A stretch of 64,000 nucleotides of DNA. Origin: [Actinomadura] parvosata subsp. kistnae (GTDB lineage: Bacteria; Actinomycetota; Actinomycetes; Streptosporangiales; Streptosporangiaceae). The stretch lies in the NCBI RefSeq assembly GCF_900323885.1, contig NZ_OOHJ01000013.1, forward strand, positions 124,001-188,000, given 5' to 3'. Both the position numbers and the translations under genes were made by a program. The stretch's first letter is position 1. The number at the start of each line of letters is the position of its first letter. The notes beneath the pieces are model-generated. The model ran no database searches and was not told the origin of the DNA. It worked only from the letters and a program-made list of their open reading frames with translations. This document shows, piece by piece, positions 54,069 through 61,415 of the stretch.

Positions 54069-54803
54069 CTACAGGTGCACGTCGAGGGTCCAGGGGCGGC
54101 CGGACCGGGCGGGCTCGGCCAGGTCGACGCTGTGGCCCAGGCCGGCGAGGGTCTTGGCCAGCTCGTCCGGGCTCTCGGGGGCCGACTCCTGGCGGACGAG
54201 GGCGCGGGCGATCTCCCCGCGGGTGGCCTTGGCCATGTGGCTGACCACCTTGCCGTCGCGGAAGACCCGCACCGTCACCGAGCGCTCGCCCGGCTGCCAG
54301 GCCCCCGCGTACGTGGCCGAGCGCAGATCCACCACCAGCCCCCCGATCCGGTCCAGCTCCTTGGTCACCTTCGGCCGCCAGAACGCCGCCAGCCCGCCGA
54401 GCGGCGGCAGATTCACGCCCATCGACAGCCGGTACGGCGGGATCCAGTCTGTGATCTTCACCACACCCCAGAGCCCTGAGAAGATCAGCAACGACTCCTC
54501 GGCCCGCTCGCGTGACTCCTCGTCCAGCGAGTCGAGGCCGAGATTGTCGTAGAGCACGCCGGTGTAGAGGGCGGCGGCGGGCAGCGTCGGGGCCGTCTTC
54601 AGTGCCGCGTTCTTGGCCAGCTCGCCCGCCAGGCCCGGCGTCAGCCCGAGCACGTCGAGCGCGTCGCGGCGCTTGGAGGCGCGCACGAGCGCGTTCAGCA
54701 CCCGCGTGCGGTGCCTGGCCAGGGCCGGGAACGACAGCTCGCCCACCGGCGGCCCGCTGCCTTCCGCGGCCTTCCCCTCGGACGGCGGCAACAGAATCAA
54801 CAC
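54069..54803 (-). CDS. yaaA: YaaA-family peroxide-stress protein
   Basis: 244 aa from ATG 54803. UPF0246 signature: LILLPPSEGKAA at the N-terminus, LYTGVLYDNLGLDSL, LIFSGLWGVVKITDWIPPYRLSMG, and VDLRSATYAGAW. In E. coli YaaA lowers free iron during peroxide stress and binds DNA. The hrdB - yaaA convergent pair fits other actinomycetes. Confidence 0.93.
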   Translation of the reverse strand: MLILLPPSEGKAAEGSGPPVGELSFPALARHRTRVLNALVRASKRRDALDVLGLTPGLAGELAKNAALKTAPTLPAAALYTGVLYDNLGLDSLDEESRERAEESLLIFSGLWGVVKITDWIPPYRLSMGVNLPPLGGLAAFWRPKVTKELDRIGGLVVDLRSATYAGAWQPGERSVTVRVFRDGKVVSHMAKATRGEIARALVRQESAPESPDELAKTLAGLGHSVDLAEPARSGRPWTLDVHL

Positions 54804-54881
54804 AGCCCCCTACCCTATTGGCCCAGGCCAGCGCCCTGCCCGCCGGACCCGTCCCGTTCCGGGTGCGGCTAGTCTGCGCGG

Positions 54882-55577
54882 ATGGATGCCGACCGCCTTG
54901 TCCATGAAGCCTGGCCCGCGTACGAGCAGCAGCCCCACGACGGGTGGATCTTCCGTTGCGCCGGCGGGGTGACGAAACGCGCCAACTCCGTCCTCCCCGT
55001 CGGGCTGCCCGCCGACCTACCGGGCGCGATCGCCGCCGCCGAGGCGTTCTACGCGGAGCGCGGGCTGCCGTGCGTCTTCTCCATGGGCCCCGGCGCGCCC
55101 GCCGGGCTGGACGAGGAGCTGGAACGGCGCGGCTACGCGCTGGTCGACCCCACCCTCGTGATGGCCGGCACGCCCAAGGGCGAGCCCGTGCCCGGGGTGC
55201 GGATCGAGGAGCGGCCGTGGCCGGAGTGGCTGGAGACCTGGTGGGCGGTGGACGGCCGGTACGGCAGCGGGCTGGAGGAGGCCGCGCGCATCTGCGCCGG
55301 GGTGCCCGCCTGGTACGCGGCGTACGAGGAGGACGGGGTGCCCCTGGCCGTGGGGCGGGGTGTCCCGCAGGGGGACACGCTCGGGATCTACTGCATGGCC
55401 ACCCTTCCCTCCGCCCGCCGGCGGGGTCTGGGGCGGGCGGTGCTGCGGGGGCTCGTGGCGCGTGCCGGGGGCGGGCCGGCGTACCTGGTGGTGACGGCGG
55501 GGAACGCCGGGGCGCAGGCGTTGTACCGGAGCGAGGGGTTCGAGATCGCGGGCCGGTACCACTACCGGGTGCGGTGA
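54882..55577 (+). CDS. GNAT-family N-acetyltransferase
   Basis: 231 aa from ATG 54882. The acetyl-CoA-binding motif is in the C-terminal half: LGIYCMATLPSARRRGLGRAVLRGL (shown in part as RRRGLGRAV), then TAGNAGAQALYRSEGFEIAGRYHYR. The N-terminal half (VHEAWPAYEQQPHDGWIFRCAGG) matches a two-lobed GNAT subfamily. Substrate unknown. Confidence 0.92.
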   Translation: MDADRLVHEAWPAYEQQPHDGWIFRCAGGVTKRANSVLPVGLPADLPGAIAAAEAFYAERGLPCVFSMGPGAPAGLDEELERRGYALVDPTLVMAGTPKGEPVPGVRIEERPWPEWLETWWAVDGRYGSGLEEAARICAGVPAWYAAYEEDGVPLAVGRGVPQGDTLGIYCMATLPSARRRGLGRAVLRGLVARAGGGPAYLVVTAGNAGAQALYRSEGFEIAGRYHYRVR

Positions 55578-55626
55578 CCCGCGACACGCCCGGTCGGGAA
55601 ACCGATCCGAACAGGACCGCTCACGC

Positions 55627-55664
55627 AGAACGGCGACCCCGGGGTGGCCCGGGGTCGCCGTTCT
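55627..55664. terminator. Bidirectional terminator, 17-bp perfect stem
   Basis: AGAACGGCGACCCCGGG-GTGG-CCCGGGGTCGCCGTTCT, between the convergent GNAT and DUF7455 genes. Confidence 0.9.
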
Positions 55665-55706
55665 GATCATGCAATATGTGGTTATCTCATCACGACCAGC
55701 GCTGGG

Positions 55707-55937
55707 TCAGCGCTCGTCGTTGGGGGCAATGGTTGGGGTTTCGCTGAGTCGAGCCGACTCGTCCAGGATGTCGGCACCCTTTTCGCGCAACGCTGCAATG
55801 TGCTGACGCCCATGGTGGGCGCAGAAGAGCAGCTCCCCACCCACAGGCAGGGTCGCGCGAATGTAGGCCTGGGCACCGCAGCGGTCGCAGCGGTCGAGGG
55901 CCGTCAGCGGCTTAACGGGGGCGAGAGCTCCAGTCAC
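55707..55937 (-). CDS. DUF7455 small zinc-ribbon-like protein
   Basis: 76 aa from ATG 55937. DRCDRCGAQAYIRATLPVGG and LLFCAHHGRQH give Cys17, Cys20, Cys39 and His41/42 as likely zinc ligands. Conserved in actinomycetes close to the principal sigma and parE genes. Function unknown. Confidence 0.85.
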   Translation of the reverse strand: MTGALAPVKPLTALDRCDRCGAQAYIRATLPVGGELLFCAHHGRQHIAALREKGADILDESARLSETPTIAPNDER

Positions 55938-56184
55938 GTATCGCCTTTCGGGTCACCCCCGCCGAAGCGAGGATCTGGCGTCAGTCACTTGGAACAACAT
56001 CTAACCGGACCTGGACGTTCCCAACCGCCCCCTCTCTACGCCCAGAGCGGAATGTGTCCCAAAGTAATGACGATCAGCCGGTTGGTAACGGCAAACGTGA
56101 CGCCATGGCAAGCTTGTACGCGCGCGTAGGGGAAGAACGGTAGGCTACGCACACGTGTTCGATGCCTAGACCAGGGGAGCTGGA

Positions 56185-58251
56185 GTGACGCTTGTGGAGG
56201 CGGGTTACACGGCTCGTCACCTCTCGGTGCTTGAGGGCCTGGAGGCCGTGCGGAAACGCCCGGGCATGTACATCGGGTCCACCGACAGCCGCGGGCTCAT
56301 GCACTGCCTCTGGGAGATCGTGGACAACGGCGTCGACGAGGCCCTGGCGGGTTTCTGCGACCGGATCGAGGTCGAGCTCTACCCCGACGGCTCCATAGAG
56401 GTGCGCGACAACGGCCGGGGCATCCCGGTCGACATCCATCCGAAGACCGGCCTGACCGGTGTGGAGCTCGTCTACACCAAGCTGCACGCGGGCGGGAAGT
56501 TCGGCGGCGGCTCCTACGGCGCCTCCGGCGGCCTGCACGGCGTCGGCGCCTCCGTGGTCAACGCGCTGTCCTCGCGCCTCGACGTCCAGGTCGACCACGA
56601 CGGGCGGGTGCACGAGATCAGCTTCCGCCGCGGCGTCACCGGCGTCTTCGACGGCGAGGGCCCGACGGCCAAGTTCAAGAAGAAGTCCGGCCTGCGCCTC
56701 GGCGCCGAGATCCCCAAGGGCGTCTCCGGCACCCGCGTGCGTTTCTGGGCCGACAAGCAGATCTTCCTGCCCGACGCCGAGGTCTCGCTCGACGAGATCC
56801 ACGTGCGGCTGCGGCAGACCGCGTTCCTGGTCCCCGGCCTGACCCTCGCCGTCTACGACAGCAGGCACGAGGAGCGCATCGAGGAGGAGTTCCGCTTCGA
56901 GGGCGGCATCTCCGAGTTCGCCGAGTTCCTGGCCCGCGACGAGGCCGTCTGCGACGTGCTGCGCCTGCAAGGGGTGGGCCACTTCCACGAGACCGTGCCC
57001 GTCCTCGACGACCAGGGCCACATGACGCCCACCGAGGTGCAGCGCGAGCTCACCGTCGACGTCGCGATCCGCTGGGGCAAGGGCTACGAGTCCACGGTCC
57101 GCTCGTTCGTCAACGTGATCGCCACGCCCAAGGGCGGCACCCACCTGACGGGCTTCGAGCGCGGCCTCGTCCGCACGATCAACGAGCTGCTGCGCGAGAC
57201 CCGCCTGCTGAAGAACGGCGACGACCCCGTCACGAAGGACGACATCTCCGAGGGCCTGACCGGCGTCGTGACCGTCCGGGTGCCCGAGCCGCAGTTCGAG
57301 GGCCAGACCAAGGAGGTGCTCGGCACCTCCGCGGCCACCCGCATCGTCTCCCACGTGGTCTCGCGCGAGCTCAAGGAGCTGTTCACCAACCCGCCGCGCG
57401 GCTACAAGCAGCCGCTGCGGGCGGTGCTGGAGAAGATCGTGGCCGCCGCGAAGGCCCGCATCGCGGCCCGCGAGCACCGCGACAACCAGCGCCGCAAGAC
57501 CGCGCTGGAAAACTCCGCGCTGCCCGCCAAGCTGGTCGACTGCCGCAGCGACGACCTCGACCGCAGCGAGCTGTTCATCGTCGAGGGCGACTCCGCGCTC
57601 GGCACGGCGAAGCTGGCCCGCGACTCCGAGTTCCAGGCGCTGCTGCCGATCCGGGGCAAGATCCTCAACGTCCAGAAGGCGTCCGTGAGCGACATGCTCA
57701 AGAACGCCGAGTGCGCCGCGATCATCCAGGTCGTCGGCGCCGGCTCCGGGCGCTCGTTCGACATCGACTCCGCCCGTTACGGCAAGGTCATCCTCATGGC
57801 CGACGCCGACGTCGACGGCGCGCACATCCGCTGCCTGCTGCTGACCCTCTTCCACCGCTACATGCGGCCGATGGTGGAGGCCGGGCGCGTGTTCGCCGCC
57901 GTGCCGCCGCTGCACCGCATCGAGCTGACGAATCCGGGGCGCGGCAAGGAGAAGTACATCTATTGCTACTCCGACGCCGAGCTGCAGAAGGTGCTGCGCG
58001 ACCTGGAGCGGCGCGGCAAGCGGTGGAAGGACCCGGTGCAGCGTTACAAGGGTCTGGGCGAGATGGACGCCGACCAACTCGCGGAGACCACGATGGACCC
58101 GCGCCACCGCATCCTGCGCCGCGTGCGCATCGAGGACGCCGAGGCGGCCGAGGGCATCTTCAACCTGCTGATGGGCAGCGAGGTCGCGCCCCGGCGGGAG
58201 TTCATCGTCAGCAGCGCGGCCGAGGTCGATCGCGACCACATCGACGCCTGA
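56185..58251 (+). CDS. parE: DNA topoisomerase IV / type IIA topoisomerase subunit B
   Basis: 688 aa from GTG 56185 with AGGGGAG upstream. GHKL ATPase domain: RKRPGMYIGS, WEIVDNGVDEALAG, VRDNGRGIPVDIH, and the lid GGLHGVGASVVNALS. TOPRIM domain: IVEGDSALGTAK, PIRGKILNVQKAS, and metal-binding DADVDGAHI. Ends with the QRYKGLGEMDADQLAETTMDP tail motif, ahead of the C-terminal residues. Pairs with a GyrA/ParC subunit that lies outside the window. The location near hrdB indicates the second GyrB-like gene of actinomycetes rather than oriC gyrB. Confidence 0.93.
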   Translation: MTLVEAGYTARHLSVLEGLEAVRKRPGMYIGSTDSRGLMHCLWEIVDNGVDEALAGFCDRIEVELYPDGSIEVRDNGRGIPVDIHPKTGLTGVELVYTKLHAGGKFGGGSYGASGGLHGVGASVVNALSSRLDVQVDHDGRVHEISFRRGVTGVFDGEGPTAKFKKKSGLRLGAEIPKGVSGTRVRFWADKQIFLPDAEVSLDEIHVRLRQTAFLVPGLTLAVYDSRHEERIEEEFRFEGGISEFAEFLARDEAVCDVLRLQGVGHFHETVPVLDDQGHMTPTEVQRELTVDVAIRWGKGYESTVRSFVNVIATPKGGTHLTGFERGLVRTINELLRETRLLKNGDDPVTKDDISEGLTGVVTVRVPEPQFEGQTKEVLGTSAATRIVSHVVSRELKELFTNPPRGYKQPLRAVLEKIVAAAKARIAAREHRDNQRRKTALENSALPAKLVDCRSDDLDRSELFIVEGDSALGTAKLARDSEFQALLPIRGKILNVQKASVSDMLKNAECAAIIQVVGAGSGRSFDIDSARYGKVILMADADVDGAHIRCLLLTLFHRYMRPMVEAGRVFAAVPPLHRIELTNPGRGKEKYIYCYSDAELQKVLRDLERRGKRWKDPVQRYKGLGEMDADQLAETTMDPRHRILRRVRIEDAEAAEGIFNLLMGSEVAPRREFIVSSAAEVDRDHIDA

Positions 58252-58413
58252 CCGGCTCTCCCGGCTGCCTCCTGTGATGTTCTGGGGCCTCTGCGGGGCT
58301 GTGGTGCCCCGTGGAGGCTCGTGCGCTTCTTCAGGCCCTCTGGGGCTTGCTGAGCCTTCTCGTACGCGCTGGGGGCTCTGAGGGCTTCACAAGGTGTCCG
58401 TACGCGAGCATGC

Positions 58414-58449
58414 CGATGCCCCGGCACCCAGCGAGGGGCCGGGGCATCG
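58414..58449. terminator. Bidirectional hairpin between parE and carbonic anhydrase genes
   Basis: 12-bp perfect stem CGATGCCCCGGC / GCCGGGGCATCG with a 12-base loop, 6 bases after the carbonic anhydrase stop and about 160 after parE. Confidence 0.75.
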
Positions 58450-58455
58450 CGTCGG

Positions 58456-58950
58456 TCAGTGGTCGGAGGGGGTCAGCCGGCCCGTGTGCACGTCGTAGAT
58501 CGCCCCGCCCACCGGCATCTCCTTCGGCAGGAACGGGAACGTCCTGATCCGGGTCAGGTCGTGCTTGAGCGCCTCGTTCTGGTCCGGCACCGTGTGGAAG
58601 TCGATGCTGCGGGTGTCGATGCCGCGCTCGCCGGCCAGCCGGTGCACGTCCGCGTCCGTCACCTTGGCCATCCCGCAGTCGGTGTGCGGCATGACCAGCA
58701 CCCGCTCCACCCCGAGCAGGACGACGGCCAGCACCAGCGTGCGCAGCACGTCGTCGGTGACGCGGGCCCCGGCGTTGCGCAGGATCTTGGCGTCGCCGGG
58801 CTTCAGCCCGAGCAGGCCCAGCGGGTCGATCCGGGAGTCCATGCAGGTCACAACGGCAAGGCCGCGTGCCGCACGGCCGGTGAGGCCGGAGCTGCCGAAG
58901 CTCGCGGCGAACTTCTCGTTGGCGGCATACAAGTCGTCGAACGCGCTCAT
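58456..58950 (-). CDS. Beta-class carbonic anhydrase
   Basis: 164 aa from ATG 58950. Zinc ligands Cys36 (TCMDSRIDPLGL), His89 and Cys92 (MPHTDCGMAKV), with the Asp38-Arg40 catalytic pair. Interconverts carbon dioxide and bicarbonate. A short, single-domain form common in actinomycetes. Confidence 0.95.
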   Translation of the reverse strand: MSAFDDLYAANEKFAASFGSSGLTGRAARGLAVVTCMDSRIDPLGLLGLKPGDAKILRNAGARVTDDVLRTLVLAVVLLGVERVLVMPHTDCGMAKVTDADVHRLAGERGIDTRSIDFHTVPDQNEALKHDLTRIRTFPFLPKEMPVGGAIYDVHTGRLTPSDH

Positions 58951-59087
58951 GCCACAAATAATCTCTCATGCCCCAGAACGCGCGCGGGCGGGGTGGCGAC
59001 AGGCCGGAGTTGGCAAACCTCCCACGAAAACAGCTCACCTTGAGTGATGATGTCGTAGCCGTACGTACGTGATCCAAGAAGGTTGTC

Positions 59088-59405
59088 GTGAGTAGGTCAG
59101 AATCGCTCGCCGTGTACCTCCGCGCCCAGGCCCGGCGCCGTCTCGATCGTGTGGAGACCAGGGACGACGGTCGCAACGCCAGGTGCGCCCTGGCCCTGCT
59201 CGACGCGGCCGCCTACGCCGGCAGCCTGCCCGAGGACGATCCGCTCATCCTCATGCTGGACCAGGCCGGGTGCTTCGGGCCGCTGGGATGCGAGGGGTTC
59301 GATCCGGGGGAGGCGGGCACCAAGCTGATCCGGCAGTGGGAGGGCGGGGAGCCGCACGAGCTGCTGCTGGCCCTGCCCGCCGCGATCGCCGCCGCCGCGA
59401 CCTGA
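59088..59405 (+). CDS. small hypothetical protein, 105 aa
   Basis: GTG 59088 with AAGAAGG upstream. Helical and cytosolic: SLAVYLRAQARRRLDRVE, ARCALALLDAAAYAGSL, then MLDQAGCFGPLGCEGFDPG and an Ala-rich end. No recognised family. Confidence 0.65.
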   Translation: MSRSESLAVYLRAQARRRLDRVETRDDGRNARCALALLDAAAYAGSLPEDDPLILMLDQAGCFGPLGCEGFDPGEAGTKLIRQWEGGEPHELLLALPAAIAAAAT

Positions 59406-59421
59406 GCTCCCGGACGCGGGG

Positions 59422-60225
59422 TCAGGGCTTGCGGGCGACGCCGACGTACCACCACTCGCCGCCCGCGAGCGCGGACTCCCACGGCTCGTCGGGCCGCCAG
59501 TCGCCCACGTGCGTCACCCCGGGCTCCAGCACGTCGAAGCCGTCGAACAGGCGGGCCACCGCGGCGCGGTCGCGGTGCACCAGGGGCGTGTCCGCCGCGT
59601 CGTACACCTCCCGCGCCGCCTTGCCCACCTCGGGATGCGCGTCGTCGGTGAGGTGGGAGACGACGAGCGCGCTCCCGGACGCCATCCGCTCGCGGAAGGC
59701 GGCCACCACGCCCCACGGGTCGTCCGCGTCGGTCAGGTTGTGCAGCACGCCCAGGAACAGCACGCCCACCGGCCGGCTGAAGTCGATCAGCTTCGCGGTC
59801 TCGGGGGCGTCGAGAATCGCGGCGGGCTCGCGCACGTCGGCGTGCACGATCGCGATGCGCGCGTCGGTGCCCGCCAGCAGGGCGCGGGCGTGGACGACCA
59901 CCACCGGGTCGTAGTCGACGTAGACGACGTGCGCGCCGGGGCGGACCCGGCGGGCCACCTCGTGCACGTTGTCCTGGCTGGGCAGGCCGGTGCCGAGGTC
60001 GATGAACTGGTCGATGCCCAGGTCGGCGACGTGGCGCACGGCCCTGCCCAGGAACCGCCGGTTCGCCAGGCAGATGTCGCGGCTCGGGCCCAAAGCCATG
60101 ATCTTCTCGGCGGCCTCGCGGTCGGCCGCGAAGTTGTCCTTGCCGCCGAGGTAGTAGTCGTACATGCGCGCGTCGTTGGGGACGCGGGGATTGATGCCCT
60201 TCGGTACGCGCGGGGGATTGCTCAT
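59422..60225 (-). CDS. SAM-dependent methyltransferase-like protein (PF04672/DUF574)
   Basis: 267 aa from ATG 60225. N-terminal PNDARMYDYYLGGKDNFAADR, SAM-binding QFIDLGTGLPSQDN, VVYVDYDPVVVVHARALL, then LGVLHNLTDADDPWGVVAAF. The family is expanded in streptomycetes and relatives, generally without a known substrate. Confidence 0.93.
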   Translation of the reverse strand: MSNPPRVPKGINPRVPNDARMYDYYLGGKDNFAADREAAEKIMALGPSRDICLANRRFLGRAVRHVADLGIDQFIDLGTGLPSQDNVHEVARRVRPGAHVVYVDYDPVVVVHARALLAGTDARIAIVHADVREPAAILDAPETAKLIDFSRPVGVLFLGVLHNLTDADDPWGVVAAFRERMASGSALVVSHLTDDAHPEVGKAAREVYDAADTPLVHRDRAAVARLFDGFDVLEPGVTHVGDWRPDEPWESALAGGEWWYVGVARKP

Positions 60226-60345
60226 CGGGGCCCTTCGGGATGCGCGGGGAGATGAGCTGATCGTAACGCCATCGTGACAAGTTTGTGGATCTTTCCAGTC
60301 AAACCCGTGGATCCCTGAGCGCGCGATCAGCGTCCCCCCGCCCGC

Positions 60346-60921
60346 TCACGCGACGGGTTCGTTGCCCGGCTTCCACTTGATGCCGCAGCCGAGCGACGGG
60401 TTCTGCCGCTCGGGCACCTGCCCGCCGTCGAGGAGGGCGTCGATGGCCGGCCGCAGGGACGAGCCGGTCACCGGCACGCCGTTGCCCGGCCGCGACCCGT
60501 CGAACTCGCCCCGGTAGACGAGCCGGAACTGCTCGTCGTACAGGAAGAAGTCGGGCGTGCAGGCGGCGCGGTACGCCTTCGCGACCTCCTGCGTGTCGTC
60601 CAGCAGGTACGGGAACGTGAACCCGGCCCGCGCGGCCTGCTCCGCGAGGTGTGTCGGGTCGTCGTCGGGGTAATTGACGCTGTCGTTGCTGCAGATGGCG
60701 ACGATCGACAATCTCGCGCCGTAGTCCTTGGCCAGGGCGCCGAGACCGGATTCGATGTGCCGCACGTACGGGCAGTGGTTCGAGAGGAAGACCACCAGGG
60801 ACGCGGGAGAGCCCTTGAGGTCTTCGAGCGAGACGCTGCCGCCGTCGATGGCGGTCAGGTCGAAGGCGGGCGCGGGAGTGCCGAGTGGAACCATGAACGA
60901 GTTGGCAGCCATGGCAGCCAT
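60346..60921 (-). CDS. Redoxin/AhpC-TSA-type thioredoxin-fold protein
   Basis: 191 aa from ATG 60921 (ATG 60912 and 60894 are alternatives). LGTPAPAFDLTAIDGG, LVVFLSNHCPYVRHIESG with the reactive Cys, and PDFFLYDEQFRLVYRGEFDGSRPG. The CPYV setting with one Cys is typical of this peroxiredoxin-like family. Cytosolic; electron donor unknown. Its start is 25 bases from that of the divergent VOC gene. Confidence 0.9.
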   Translation of the reverse strand: MAAMAANSFMVPLGTPAPAFDLTAIDGGSVSLEDLKGSPASLVVFLSNHCPYVRHIESGLGALAKDYGARLSIVAICSNDSVNYPDDDPTHLAEQAARAGFTFPYLLDDTQEVAKAYRAACTPDFFLYDEQFRLVYRGEFDGSRPGNGVPVTGSSLRPAIDALLDGGQVPERQNPSLGCGIKWKPGNEPVA

Positions 60922-60946
60922 TGTCTCGTGAGAGGAGCTGACAGGC

Positions 60947-61321
60947 ATGGGCGGCATCGCCGAGTTCAGGACCGTCGTGCTGGACTGCCCTGATCCCCGT
61001 GGGCTGGCGGAGTTCTACTCCCGGTTGCTGGGCTGGCCGGTCACCTCCGTCGAGGACGACTGGGTGGTGGTCAGCGACGGTGGCCCGCCCAAGCGGCTGG
61101 CCTTCCAGCTCGCGCCCGACCACCGGCCGCCCGTGTGGCCCAGTGCCGAGCGGCCGCAGCAGTTCCATCTGGACGTCACGGTGACCGACCTGGACGAGGC
61201 CGAGCGGGAGGTGCTGAAGATCGGCGCCACCAAGCACGAGCACCAGCCCAGCGAGGACGACGAGTTCCGGGTGTTCCTCGACCCGGCGGGGCACCCGTTC
61301 TGCCTCTGCCGGGACGTGTGA
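60947..61321 (+). CDS. VOC-family (glyoxalase/bleomycin-resistance-like) protein
   Basis: 124 aa from ATG 60947 with GAGGAG upstream. Two beta-alpha-beta-beta-beta modules: FRTVVLDCPDPRGLAEFYSRL and FHLDVTVTDLDEAEREVLKIG, ending FLDPAGHPFCLCRD, with His and Glu positions suitable for metal. Substrate unknown. Confidence 0.92.
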   Translation: MGGIAEFRTVVLDCPDPRGLAEFYSRLLGWPVTSVEDDWVVVSDGGPPKRLAFQLAPDHRPPVWPSAERPQQFHLDVTVTDLDEAEREVLKIGATKHEHQPSEDDEFRVFLDPAGHPFCLCRDV

Positions 61322-61415
61322 GGCGGGGCGGAAAGGCTCCGCTGCGGCGGCTCGGGCCGGGCGATAGGGGACTGCTCCCGGGCGAGCCGCCGCAGCGGGC
61401 ACCAAGGCCATCGGC